Below, piece by piece: positions 47,638-58,400 of a stretch of 64,000 nucleotides of DNA. Origin of the DNA: Guillardia theta CCMP2712 (Eukaryota; Cryptophyceae; Pyrenomonadales; Geminigeraceae); NCBI RefSeq assembly GCF_000315625.1, contig NW_005434672.1, forward strand, positions 888,310 through 952,309, in the 5' to 3' direction. Under the pieces are notes generated by a model. The model did not search any database. It was not told the origin of the DNA and saw nothing but the letters and a program-made list of their open reading frames with translations. Each line of letters opens with the position of its first letter. The stretch's first letter is position 1. The position numbers and the translations under genes are program-made.

Positions 47638-48091
47638 CTACTTGTTTTTGAACATGTCCTTCGGGATGAACATGGTGTTGGTGATAATCCATGCGAGGAT
47701 AGAGAAGATGATTAGCGCACCAACGACAGGGACGAGGAGAAGGACGGTGCCTCCGAAGTTCTGCCCAAGGACCTCAATAGCAGGAAACTGAGGCTCAACG
47801 GCAGATGAATCGACGGTGTTTGCAGCTTCCGAGACATCAGCTGCCATCAGAGACGCTGCGTCAAAGAGGTTTTGCATGCTATGAGCTCTAAGAGCCACTT
47901 GAGGACGTCTTGGCACATCCTTGCAGCCCCTAACTGCAAGTTTGTTGACGGTCAGACCCCCAGGTATGCCGGTATGAGTGAAGCCCTGAAGGTCGAGGTG
48001 AACAAGAATGGTTTCAATAGAACAAGATGAAAAGGTGTGTCACCTGCACTGCTACCAAGCCCAGCACACATAGCAGAAACCAACGAGTCAT
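47638..48091 (-). CDS. Nucleus-encoded, plastid-targeted single-pass membrane protein
   Basis: Two exons, 48091-48044 and 47985-47638, joined by a 58-nt GT-AG intron, give 131 residues. Residues 1-16 (MTRWFLLCVLGLVAVQ) form a signal-peptide core. The second exon opens Gly-Phe-Thr-His, so cleavage would leave a Phe near +1 of a basic, hydroxylated transit-like stretch. This bipartite leader is what secondary red plastids use. Residues about 90-110 (GGTVLLLVPVVGALIIFS plus AWII) form one membrane helix, followed by a short basic tail ending KDMFKNK. It looks like a small thylakoid or inner-envelope protein, perhaps a photosystem small subunit, but I cannot name the family. The intron lies exactly between signal peptide and transit part. 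The gene converges on the giant gene with 61 bp between the stops. Confidence 0.75.
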
Positions 48092-48705
48092 CTGTGAAAC
48101 CTACACTCAGTCAGCACAACTAGCAACAGCGCGATAATACGACGCAAACTCTTTCGAGAAAATCCTTCTATGACGGGACTCTATAGGTATGATAGAAGCA
48201 AACTGTCTTGTCTTCATCTCTTAAACATGTCAGAGGCATGTATATATTTCAAATCCTCGTCCTGTCATCATCTTTTACAGCATTCTCATCATTCCTTTGC
48301 CGTTCCCTTCATTGAATCGAGGGGGCGGCCATCTCCATTTCTTATATAAGCAGGTGACGGCCCACATCCCCACTAACACCTGGGCCGCCGGTGAGACCCA
48401 GGGTGAGACCCACCGGCGGTGAGACCTCCGATGCCCAGACCGTACCGTGAGACTGAGACCTGCCGGGGCCTCATGCGGCCCAGACCTGGGCCCAGACGGC
48501 CAGTCGCCCGGCCGGGCCTTCACGGTCAACGGTTCCCAGGTTCCCAGCCATCATCATGATCCGCGGCGGCTCGGCGTCTCAAACGCAGTTAAGTCACTGA
48601 AGGCCCTGTATCAGTTCAACGGTTTTAAAGCCTTTGAGGGACAGCAGTGGGCCGGATAAAAAGGGTGTCGGGACCCGGTTGACCTTTTTTTTGAGTGATC
48701 CTACA
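48092..48705. promoter_or_regulatory. Divergent upstream region between plastid-protein and YHYH genes
   Basis: Both flanking genes are transcribed outward from here. CTTATATAAG at 48341-48350 is a perfect 10-bp palindrome and TATA-like on both strands, about 250 bp from one start and 355 bp from the other. Positions about 48380-48560 are GC-rich with repeated GGTGAGACC(C) words. A run of eight T lies at 48685-48692, just before the YHYH gene start. Confidence 0.35.
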
Positions 48706-50798
48706 ATGCGGCTACTCCTGACCAGTTTGAGTTTGTTGGCGTTCGTGATTGAAGCCGATATGGTGGAGCAGAAATTCTCTGAGTTGCCTCCTGGCTGGAG
48801 ATCAGAACAAGACAGGTGAACTGTAGACCATCACTCTCAGATTCTGTCTGACGCGTCTTGCGCAGGTTGACGGGACAAGTGTACTACTGGGACATCGTAA
48901 CCAAACAAACCTCATGGTCGAAACCAACAAAGCTGACAGACGAATCTTCTCTGACGACGAGGCCATGTCATGGTCAAGCAATACTGCAGGACTTGCCAGA
49001 AGGAATCCTTGGAACCATGCACTGCATGGGCCTAGGTTCAAGGTTCGGGGTCCGATCAGATGGGTCTGGAGTGGAGGTCACGGTTGACGGCTGCCCTGAC
49101 CATGCATACTTCGAGGATGTCAGGACTGCAGGTGGGAACAGTTGCAGGTCTGGAAAGGGCACAATTCATGGATCAATATGGTCACATCGAAGTGCGATGG
49201 GGAACAGGCAAGAATGTACCAGCAGGTAATTTCTAGAACGACAGCAAACTGGTCTGAATCTGGAGTGTTGCCGCAGCAGCACTAGTCTCTTCAATGAGGA
49301 TCAAGTTAATGAGCCATTTCTTGCACTCGATGATTCGATATATTGTGCTGAAAGCAAATCTGCTTGTGAACTGGAATGCGAAGAAGTCCTGAGTTATGAA
49401 TGTATGCCATACGATGAATCGGAATTGAGTACGAGCGATGTTCGTTGATCCGGGCTGTCTCTGTTGTTGATGAGCTTCTCAGGATTATTTCCCTAAATCT
49501 CGACATCTTTCTTTCACTATTCCCAAGAATCCGACGGTCAAGAATGACTCAAAGATTTTCACTCCAGAACAGGAGATTCTACAGAAATTCGGAGGTGCTG
49601 ATAAATTACATGTTTGACAGGTTTTGACATCTTGACAGGAGTAGTCGGGTTTGCAGTGAACGGGGTGAGAACAAGCCTCCTGTTTCAGTGTGCGCCATGA
49701 AAGAAAAGTTCTCAGGTCCCTTTTGTCCATCGGCACTATGATTCGTCCGAAAAAGACGACGATAGAGGGAGCATCAAAATGTTGTTCGACAGCTGCGGAG
49801 GACATTCCGATCCGTTGAATCGATATCATGTAGAGCAGGACTTGATCTGCCTTCCATGATGCTTGTTTCACAGTATCACATTCCTCCTCTATGTTTGATG
49901 CAGGAGAGTGACTGTACCACCCCTCAACGATCAGACTGGTGGTTGGCCTTGCATCCTGAGACCCAGGCAAGTCTCGGTTTCTTGTATTTCGTTGGAAATG
50001 CTTAAAAGTTGAACAATGTAAAGTGGCCCAGGCACGCATCGATGCAAGGTACAGGGACAGCAACAAGGCATGAATACGCATCTAACATTCAAGCTATCAC
50101 ATAAGATGGCACACCAGCTTCTGCTCTGATGGGATGGGCGCTGGATGGGTTCCCGATCTTTGCCCCCTATGACCCTGAGACTGGAGAGCTGCAGGTGAGG
50201 TTCAATCCTTGACAAACTTGAATGATCGTCAAGATTGAGCAGCCTTGCAGGTTTCAAGGAGGTTTTGTAATGATATCAGCCAACTTGATGAATGTAACGG
50301 AAAGTTCCTAGCAAATTCGGGTGAGTTTCTGTAGCTCATACCAGAACAATTTACCACCATATCTTGTCAAGCTTGTTCTGATCTTTCACAATCACCTCGA
50401 TCATTATCAGGATCTTACGCCTACTTTCTGAGCCCTGTGTACCCGTATCTTCCATCCTGCCTGCGCGGCACAAAAATCGGAAATTTTGTTGAAAAGTACT
50501 CGGAGAATTTGAGGTGAACAATGGCTCTTGTTCCCCAGTTAAACTTACATGCTAACTAACAGTGTATGCTCTTATGAAAAGTACAAGGAAAAGATGAATT
50601 CGTCCGAATCATTTCAATCTCGAGGGCGATGTCAAAGTAATGACAATCTCGCTATCACTTGGCACTACTGACGCCGATGATTCCTTTCTTTCAGTCTCAG
50701 TATCGAGTGCCGGCCCAACGATTAAACAGAAATCTTCTGTGCTCAGTGTAGCTCTGCATTTACTTGTTATCTGCAATCTTCCACACTTGTTTCAATAA
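48706..50798 (+). CDS. Secreted or surface-anchored WW + YHYH-domain protein
   Basis: Exon 1 (48706-48815) starts with a signal peptide (MRLLLTSLSLLAFVIEA) and the first half of a WW domain (LPPGWRSEQD). The second half follows at 48866 (LTGQVYYWD, TSWSKP). Downstream exons include about 49286-49439 (Cys-rich: YCAESKSACELECEEVLSYEC), 49483-49611 (FTIPKNPTVKND), about 49639-49664 (VVGFAVNG), 49716-49829 (VPFVHRHY, DSCGGHSDPLNRYH), 49874 onward (YHIPPLC), about 50109-50193 (MGWALDGFPIFAPYDP) and about 50411-50514 (YFLSPVYPYLPSCLRG). The 44-nt intron 49830-49873 splits the Tyr-His|Tyr-His signature itself. The last exon ends in a hydrophobic tail (VLSVALHLLVICNLPHLF) that may be a lipid-anchor signal or membrane helix. 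The TAA overlaps an AATAAA at 50794-50799. YHYH proteins are of unknown function. Several inner splice sites (49000-49285, 49612-49638, about 49930-50108) are unresolved. Confidence 0.72.
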
Positions 50799-51561
50799 AT
50801 TCACACCTAAAGTACGGTTAGAGTCATATCCTTCGTCACGGTGCGCAGCCCTTGACTCTTTACTCAAAGTTAAGTTAAAGATCTGTACGAGAGTACCACT
50901 GCAGCCAGATATAATATTGACTACAACATACAGTCATATCTTGACAACAATCGTGCAAGGTTAACTATCACATTGGAACATATTGACTATATGGCATACG
51001 TTCTAAAAATGTTTTGTGCTGGCACAGGTGGTTCACTACCCCTGTACCCCTCTGGAAAGCATCGAGTACCCACCCATTCAAGCAACCTCTTTTTCTCCCA
51101 GTCAAATGTCAAAGATCGCCCCTCGACCATGCGACCCTCGTGTCTCATCCGCTCCGCTAGCCTAGTAGGGTTCGTACTAGCTGACTCCGTAGCTTGCTCT
51201 CTTCTGATGACATTTCTCCTTCCTCCTTGAAACCTTCGCGCCTCTTTCCACAATGGCGTGACTTCATAGTCAATCTTTACTAGTACTAACATGGGATATG
51301 CTTACAACCTGAATCTTCATTGATCCGAAATTGATTCTTTGCAGGATCCATAGCAACAGCTATGGCATATTAACAAGTGCCCATCTACAACCATGCACCG
51401 TGTGGTACGGGGAAAATTTGGTCACTCAAGTTTCATCACAAGAACGGAGGATGTTGTACTTGGGAGCAGGCCGTCAGTATCCGTGAAGGGGGAGCGAGTG
51501 ACACGTCAGCCTGGCCTGGCCTGGTTTTATCCAAATCTTCCTTGGGGTAGGATATGCATAT
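50799..51561. other. Gap upstream of the ion-channel gene
   Basis: I see no convincing gene. It may contain 5' exons of the channel, since the frame at 51562 starts only about 30 residues before S1, but I could not identify any. Confidence 0.35.
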
Positions 51562-54500
51562 GTGCATGAGGGAGCGCTTACTCTTGCCGTAGGTGCCCCG
51601 CCAGGACTGAACAACAACAAATACCGCGGAGCTGTATTCCTGAATCTATGGGAGATCCTTACTTTCCTCTGTTGTTTATACGTTGCAGGCGTACTTCCAT
51701 ACATTGTAGCCTTCGTTGAATTCATAGACCCCAACAATGGAAGCTGCATCTTCACTGATTCCAGTAATTCCATGGACCTTCGCCGTGCCTTCTCGATCGT
51801 CGACCTTGCTGTTGATGTACGTTGTCGTTCGGAAAGTCTCATGGAATTGATTTTGATTTTGTTGTTTATCGTAGATTATTTTCACCTTGGATATCTTCAT
51901 CAACTTCCACACTGCAGTCTGGTATATATCCAAGGTCGGGGCTCCTCATTGGGTGCTCATTGAAGATTTACCAACGATTCGAAGAGCGTATTTGAGAGGG
52001 AGTTTCATCATAGATTTTGTTGGCTGGATACCTTGGCAATATGTTGATTGTACTCCTTACATGGCATCTGGCCTAAAAATTCTCAGGCTGTTGAGGCTTT
52101 TGAAGTTGTTTCGATTGTACAGGATTAAGCGAATGATCAAAGTTCTTCATCAAAAGTTCCCCAAGTCCACCTTTGTCGTCACGTCCTTGGAACTTCTCCT
52201 GACTATGGTTCTATTCGCGCACTGGACAAGTTGCCTATGGTTTGTCGTTGGATATCCCAACGGTTGGGTCACCCTGCAAAACATCGTGACCGATGGGGAA
52301 AGAGTTCCAAATCAGCGATTTTACGAGTGGATATCGAGCTTCTACTGGTAAGACCTGCAGATAGTATGTACTGCAGACTCACGTTCAAGCAGGGCTGTAA
52401 CAACCATGACTACAATCGGTTGGTCTCCGTTTCTGCGTTGGCATGTTTGACCTGAACTGCTCTGCAGGGTATGGTGATATTTCTGCTCATACTGCAAACG
52501 AGCGAGCGGTTCTTTGTTTCTCGTGCACCTCTAATGAATTGATGCAAGATTCGAACAGATTTCTGTTGTCGTCATGGTGATGGGATGTGCCTTCCTGGCA
52601 TGGGTGACAAAGTCTTGCTCTTTTACCAATGGCTGCTGAATCAGCGAACAGGTGACAGGACGAATCACTCGAATCCTTACTCAAAAATCCGGTTGCATAT
52701 CCAAGTTTGAAGGGAAACTGGAGGAGTTGAACGAGTACGACAGTCGTATTCTTGCATGGATCTCGCTCACCAGAACTCCAGGTTTATGGATGCTAGAGGC
52801 ATTTCCAAAGGACTCCGCAACAAGATACGGTCTCTCAAATATTCTTTCTGCAGCAAACGTGAGACTGACGGGACAAAGTCAGATCATACTATGGATTGAA
52901 ATTTCCTATGCAGGCAATATCTGAGTTGATCCTTGTGTACTGTTTGCTCACTCAGATGCAGAGAATCTTTGATGAGAATGAGATCCTGAATGACTTGGAA
53001 GGAGACATTCGAAAAGAGACAACCTTGGAGTTGTACAGGTAATTTCAGGAGAAGGTATTTGAAATTCCTCCGATTAACTACTTGACCGTAGAGATATCGT
53101 TTCTAAAGTCCCCTTGTTCAATTTGTGCTCGACGGCGACCCAGAGAGAAGTTTGTTATCGTCTGGGACACCTTTATAAAACTAAGGGGACAAAGATCTTT
53201 GACGAGAATGAAGTGAGATGCTTGCACTTGCATTTGACACTGACATCTAGTCATCAAATGAGATTTTTCTTTTCCAGCTATCACGTGCGATCTACATCGT
53301 ACGTTTCGGGGTCGTGAGCATCAGGAGCAAGAAGAAGGTTCGAATCATCCTGTTGCTTGCAAGCATGACCTTGGTAATCCTTGAAAAATCAGGAGATCAT
53401 GAGGGCTCAGCGAGGAGATCTAGTCGGAGAAGCAGGGATCCTAGGCCTCACCCCCAACGAGAGCTACGGCTTCACCGCCATCGCAGAGACCATGTGCGAG
53501 CTCTGCGTGTTGGACGTGAAGGACTTCCAAGAGATGCTGGTGCATAACCCAGACTTCTTCCGAGTCATCGAGCGGGTCCTGTACTACCATGTCATCCAGT
53601 TGGAAAACCGCGTGCAGTGCCACGACATGATCGACAGATCAGATAAGTGGATGATAAAATGGGACGCGATAGCCCGCGCTTTCAACACAGAATCTCCAGA
53701 GTTCAAGTGTTGCGCAGGAGAGAAAGACGCAGTTGAAGATGATTCCTTGCTGCTAGCAACGCAGTTTCACTTTCAGCTGCGATTGGTTCAAGGAGAAGGC
53801 CTAATTCCAGGAAAGCTCTTCTTCTTTCGACTTGAGTTCAAGTCTGATTCGGACATGGCCACTAGCACAGTCGCTGATGGACCCATCTTCGACTTGCACG
53901 ATGAGGTTGTCAATAGCGAAACTTATGAAATCTCACAGACTATTCGAATGCTGCTCAAGCACGCTCACAATGATTGGGATCGGTTCCCCGACTTGAAGAT
54001 CTCCATTCACCAGATCCGCGTGCAGAACAGTCATTTTGGAAGATCCTTCTCAAAAGGCATTCACCTAGACTCGTTCGAGTATGCCATGAAGGCGAACTCT
54101 ATGGAAATTTGGCAAGGTGAAATCTGTTGGAAAGTTATGATCGACAATCGTTGCGCGTCTCTTGATCAGTGCGAGGATCAGCAGATGATGGGGGTGACTT
54201 TGAAGCCAACAGGCTTGCAGGAATTGGCCCCTTGCAAGCTCTGGTTCACTACCAACGCTTCACGCCTCCTCCGGCACAACTCGCGATGGCGACAAATCCT
54301 TGACATACTTCGCAAGACCTCGGCGTCCCCCTACTTTGCCCAGAAGCAGATCGACAGCCTCATTGCCCTGCGTGAAAGGATAGAGGAGAAGCTTCGCCAG
54401 CTCAGGATTCAACGGATGGAGTACGGCAACACTGATGTCTTCAAAGCCCTCAAAGGCTGGGCGCTGCCTTGCATCAACAAGTCAAGTCAAGGTTACCCAG

Positions 54501-54942
54501 CAGACTCTCCCAGGGGAGACGAAAAGCGGGCAATGACGAACAATGTGAGCACGAATTGCGATGATCGCATTGAAGAGGTAGCATCTTTCCTCGCTTGGTT
54601 TGATTGCGCTGCTTACGATCACCTGAGCAGATGCGAAAAGATATGCAGGCAATGAGCAGGAGCATCTATATACTTTGCGAGGAGATCTCAAGTCTCAAGA
54701 AAGCCGTTGTTGGCAAAGGAGGAAGAACCAACGGGCAGCGATCTAACTCGTTCGCGTACAGCAGTGCCCAGGACACCGCTCGAACAACGGCGATGGGGAG
54801 GATTCCTTTGGACAGAGAGGAGGGAGAAGAGAGAAGGCGAGAGGTCAGTAGTGTGATGATAGCAGCGACTGAGCCAATTACTGGGTTTCCCCTGCTACAC
54901 CAGACAGAAATATCTTCTACATCTTCAGAGCGACAAGCTTGA
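51562..54942 (+). CDS. Voltage-gated K+ channel of the EAG/HCN/CNG superfamily with C-linker and degenerate cyclic-nucleotide-binding domain
   Basis: Six-helix K+ channel subunit in a membrane. Exons placed: 51562-51816 (S1, LWEILTFLCCLYVAGVLPYI), 51875-52347 (S2-S5 and start of pore), micro-exon 52393-52418 (26 nt), 52468-52508, 52559-52603 (S6), 52652-52734, 52782 to about 52860, 52956-53038, 53092-53212, 53278-53337, 53393-54577 and 54631-54942. S4 reads KILRLLRLLKLFRLYRIKR, with a basic residue every third position. Splicing gives pore FYWAVTTMTTIGYGD, so it is K+ selective. The C-linker has ELNEFMDARGISKGLRNKI and FDENEILNDLEGDIRKE. The nucleotide-binding domain (IYIVRFGVVSI, then GEAGILGLTPNESYGFTA) lacks the usual phosphate-binding Arg. 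A long extra C-terminus and a helical tail (MRKDMQAMSRSIYIL) follow. The true start may lie upstream. The 52830-52955 junction is unresolved. Confidence 0.85.
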
Positions 54943-55414
54943 AAGATTTGTTGAAAGATTGCTGTTTGATTCCGTTGAGGAATGAAAAGGAGTAGCAAAC
55001 TACACCAGCGTACATCTAACATGCCTGAGTCAGAGGTGTGAAGTTCTCGTATAGGAACTCTCAGGCATCTGGGCGAGAAACTCCTTAGAAATATCAAGCC
55101 CACCTCAGACCAACACAAGGACAGCAGAAGCGGCAGCTACCCTAGGGTGATGCCCAACTAAGTCTTTTAAAATCACTTATTCATATGTGAGTAAAATTGT
55201 GTACTGTTTGAGGCACCCCGACTGCCTGCGGTTTTAATGGATCCATGATGCGCGACCGATGAGAGGGGGGAAGGAGGAAGAGGAGCGAGGAGCGAGGAGG
55301 GCGGAGGAAGAAAAGGAAAGAGGGGGCATGCTCATGAGAGCAGGATGCAAGGCTGTAAGATATGGTGATTCACGCCCTGACGGATAGCTTTCACTCTCTC
55401 CGACCTGGCCAGTC
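54943..55414. promoter_or_regulatory. Gap with polypurine tract upstream of the STAND/WD40 gene
   Basis: Positions about 55258-55326 are almost only A and G on the plus strand. No gene is visible. The tract lies about 90-155 bp before the start codon at 55415 and may be a promoter or 5' UTR element. Confidence 0.35.
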
Positions 55415-58400
55415 ATGGGTTGTGGAGCAAGCGCACAATCGAGCGCTCATGATCCCAGAGGGAAGGAGGGGAAAACTTCAGAGGACGACTTTGAGGATCC
55501 AAACAACTCTGTGGATAGCAGAGGAGATCAAAATCGCAGCAGAGAGGATGGTGGAAAGGAGAGTACTTTGTCAAACTTTCTCTACACCATGTCTCGTCTG
55601 AAAGATTCGGGCCTGAATTACGTCTTGAATCGTGATAGTCAGAAGCTCTTGAAAGATGAGAATCCGAAGTCGAACCATGATAGGAAAACCAATGGCATCC
55701 TTACTAAAGACACGAAGAGGACGATGAGAAAGGAGAAGCTAGTGAGGTCGTTTCGAATGATGGTTTGCAATCCCTTCAGGAGAACAAGCCCTCTATCAGA
55801 CCTGCTGGTCAAGTGCTGCTTCCCTGCGCTTCGTGACTTTGCGAGGAGCTTTGGATTCAGTCTCCTCATCATCAACGCAACCCCTGAGGCAGACCTTCTT
55901 GACAACCATGTGAACCTACGAAGACGTGTGATTGTTGAGAATGAGTTTCATCTTTGTCTTCAGTCTTCACCTGACTTTGCTCTGCTTTCTCTGTTGGATC
56001 ACTCAATCAAGTTGTATCAACCGCTTCCTCCTTGGCAAATCTCTGAATCTGATTTCTTTGCATTCCTCGACAAAGCCAAACAGGTCGACGGGGATTCCGA
56101 CGCAAGTTTCTCGGATGAGAGCCAACTGCTCTACAGCAGTGACGACAACAATGCTCGGATCAAAGTTGCCGATGTGCTCAAGCAATGGTACCGGCAATCT
56201 GAGAAGCTGAGTGGACTGCCATTCTTCTTCACCTTGCCCTCCCATGACGAGATGTTCCGATTGGAAAAGTCCAGGTCTGGGTTGATGCCGACCTTTCAAA
56301 CAGATGATCACTTGCAAATGGCAAAAGAGTTGTCGATCTTGAGTCAGTTTTTCAGTGAGCACGACGTCGTTTTGCTGCCGAGTGAGGAGACTTTGAGTGC
56401 AAGCAACCTACAGGATGTGAGCGATGTGAAGGTGGAGGATGAAATGAGTTTGCTCAAGTTTGATCGCGACCTCTCATTGAGCCAACTGGAGGCGTCCAAT
56501 GACATTCTCGATCTTCAGCCCCAGGAAAGCGTGAATGAATGGAGCAAACCCACGAGCATCGAAAAGGAGCTCAGCAGAAGCAAAGAGAGCGTTTCCGAGG
56601 TTCGAGGGGCCTCAGCGCTTGCCACGAGCTCGAGGCCTTCTCCTTACATGTATGCCAGCAATGGACAGAAAGAGATCCTGTACAAGTATGAGTCAAGTCT
56701 GTTCGAGCAGCTCTTCAGCTCTGCTCCTCCTCGTCTCGTCTTTCAGCACCCGCAAGGGTTGGTGACCCTTCCGGCAGGGATGCAGTTCCAGTACCAGGAC
56801 CTTTTCGAGGAGAGGGAGAGGCTAGACTGGAAGGTTGTCTCGCTTGTAGGAGGGAAGGGACAAAAGAGCGGAGGAGAAACTTCTTCTCGAGCACGAGGCG
56901 ATCAACTTGCAGGAGACGACGACCAGTCTCGGCTACCTCGGGATGTGCGGAGGATGTTGAATTCTCTCACCCCTCAGAGGGGGGAGACGGTCGATATGCT
57001 CGATGCTTCTGCTGCGTCTGAGGAGGAAAGGCCGGCCAGGCTGAAAGCTGAGACTTTGAAACTTGTCTTCGCCTCCCTGGAGGTTGACGGGCTTCACCCT
57101 GCAGCGTTCTCGCTAGTGATAACCATCCTGAAGAATGGGAGCGAGGAATCGAGAGAAAGTCGCACGAGCAAGAAGCAAGCTCAGAATGGCGGAATGCTCA
57201 GATGGCATGCGATGTCGCCGCTGGAGATCGAGGTGGAGATGAAGGAGTCCAGCATCATTTACCTGAAGCTGTTCGAGCATCGGAGACTGGGAGAGAAGCT
57301 CTGCGCTACTGGAAGCGCGTTGTTGAAGGATGTTGCCATTGAGCTGGATGAGTTCTCGAGGGAGACTTGGAGGGTCATTGACCTTGTTCTTAATGACCAC
57401 AACTCATCGGCTAAGAGAATGAGCGTCAGACTGCAGCTCCTGTTCCAACCAGAATCCTCAGGGATGAGTCGTGCGAGGAGAGGTTATGAATTGCTGAATG
57501 CGCACGACTATGATGGGGCATGGAAGATGTTTGACGATGCGAAGACGAGGTTCATCAAACATCGCAATGTTGTGATGACAGTCGTCTGCAATGAGATGCT
57601 GGTGGAGGTAGACAAGAGGCGATCAGCCTATTCCCCTTCAATCATGCGGCGCGTGGGATGCATGGGCTCGTTGATCAGCAAACATACCGGAGGAGAGGAA
57701 GAGGAGTTTGCAACCTCGTGGCAGCTGGAGAGTGAAGAATTCGATGCGCTCCTAGAGAAGGTCGGATCGATGAAATCATCTCAGGTTCAAGGCCTGAGGG
57801 AACTTCTCGAAGAGTCGGTGATGACTTCAGCAACGTCCCGCAAGCTCAAGACGAATGACTTCTTCACCAAGAGCGAGGTCTCTGCCCTCCAGCACTTTAT
57901 GACGCACATGAAGAAGCAGCTGTTTGCAAGCATGTCGGCTCAACTGGCCAATGAGATGCAAGGGAATGGCGAGAACGTGGGGACAGACGTACAAGACGAG
58001 GTCACATCGCACGTTCGACTGCAACAGTCGCTAGTCAATCAGTTTGACTTGCTCCCTCATCTTGAGGCCCTGAAGGGCGATGTACTGCAGTACATCTTTG
58101 AAGATACAGCAACGGCTGCTCCCCTGTTCCTCCTGCAAGCCGCTCAGCCTGGGGTGGGCCTGACAACCTTCACTGCGTTCGTTGCTTCCTATGTGGTTGA
58201 GAAGTACGAGAAATCGGAGATGAAACCAATCATCATCTCCCGATATGTGGGAGAGACCTTCTTGAGCAGAAGCATGGAGACGCTGATTCACTCCATCTTC
58301 CTGCAGCTGCAGGCGGAGGATTTGATCTATAGGCAAGAGGCCAACATGAAGGGACTGGCTGCTCCTCTCTTCCTCGAGAAGCCCAAGTCATGGGTTCGGA

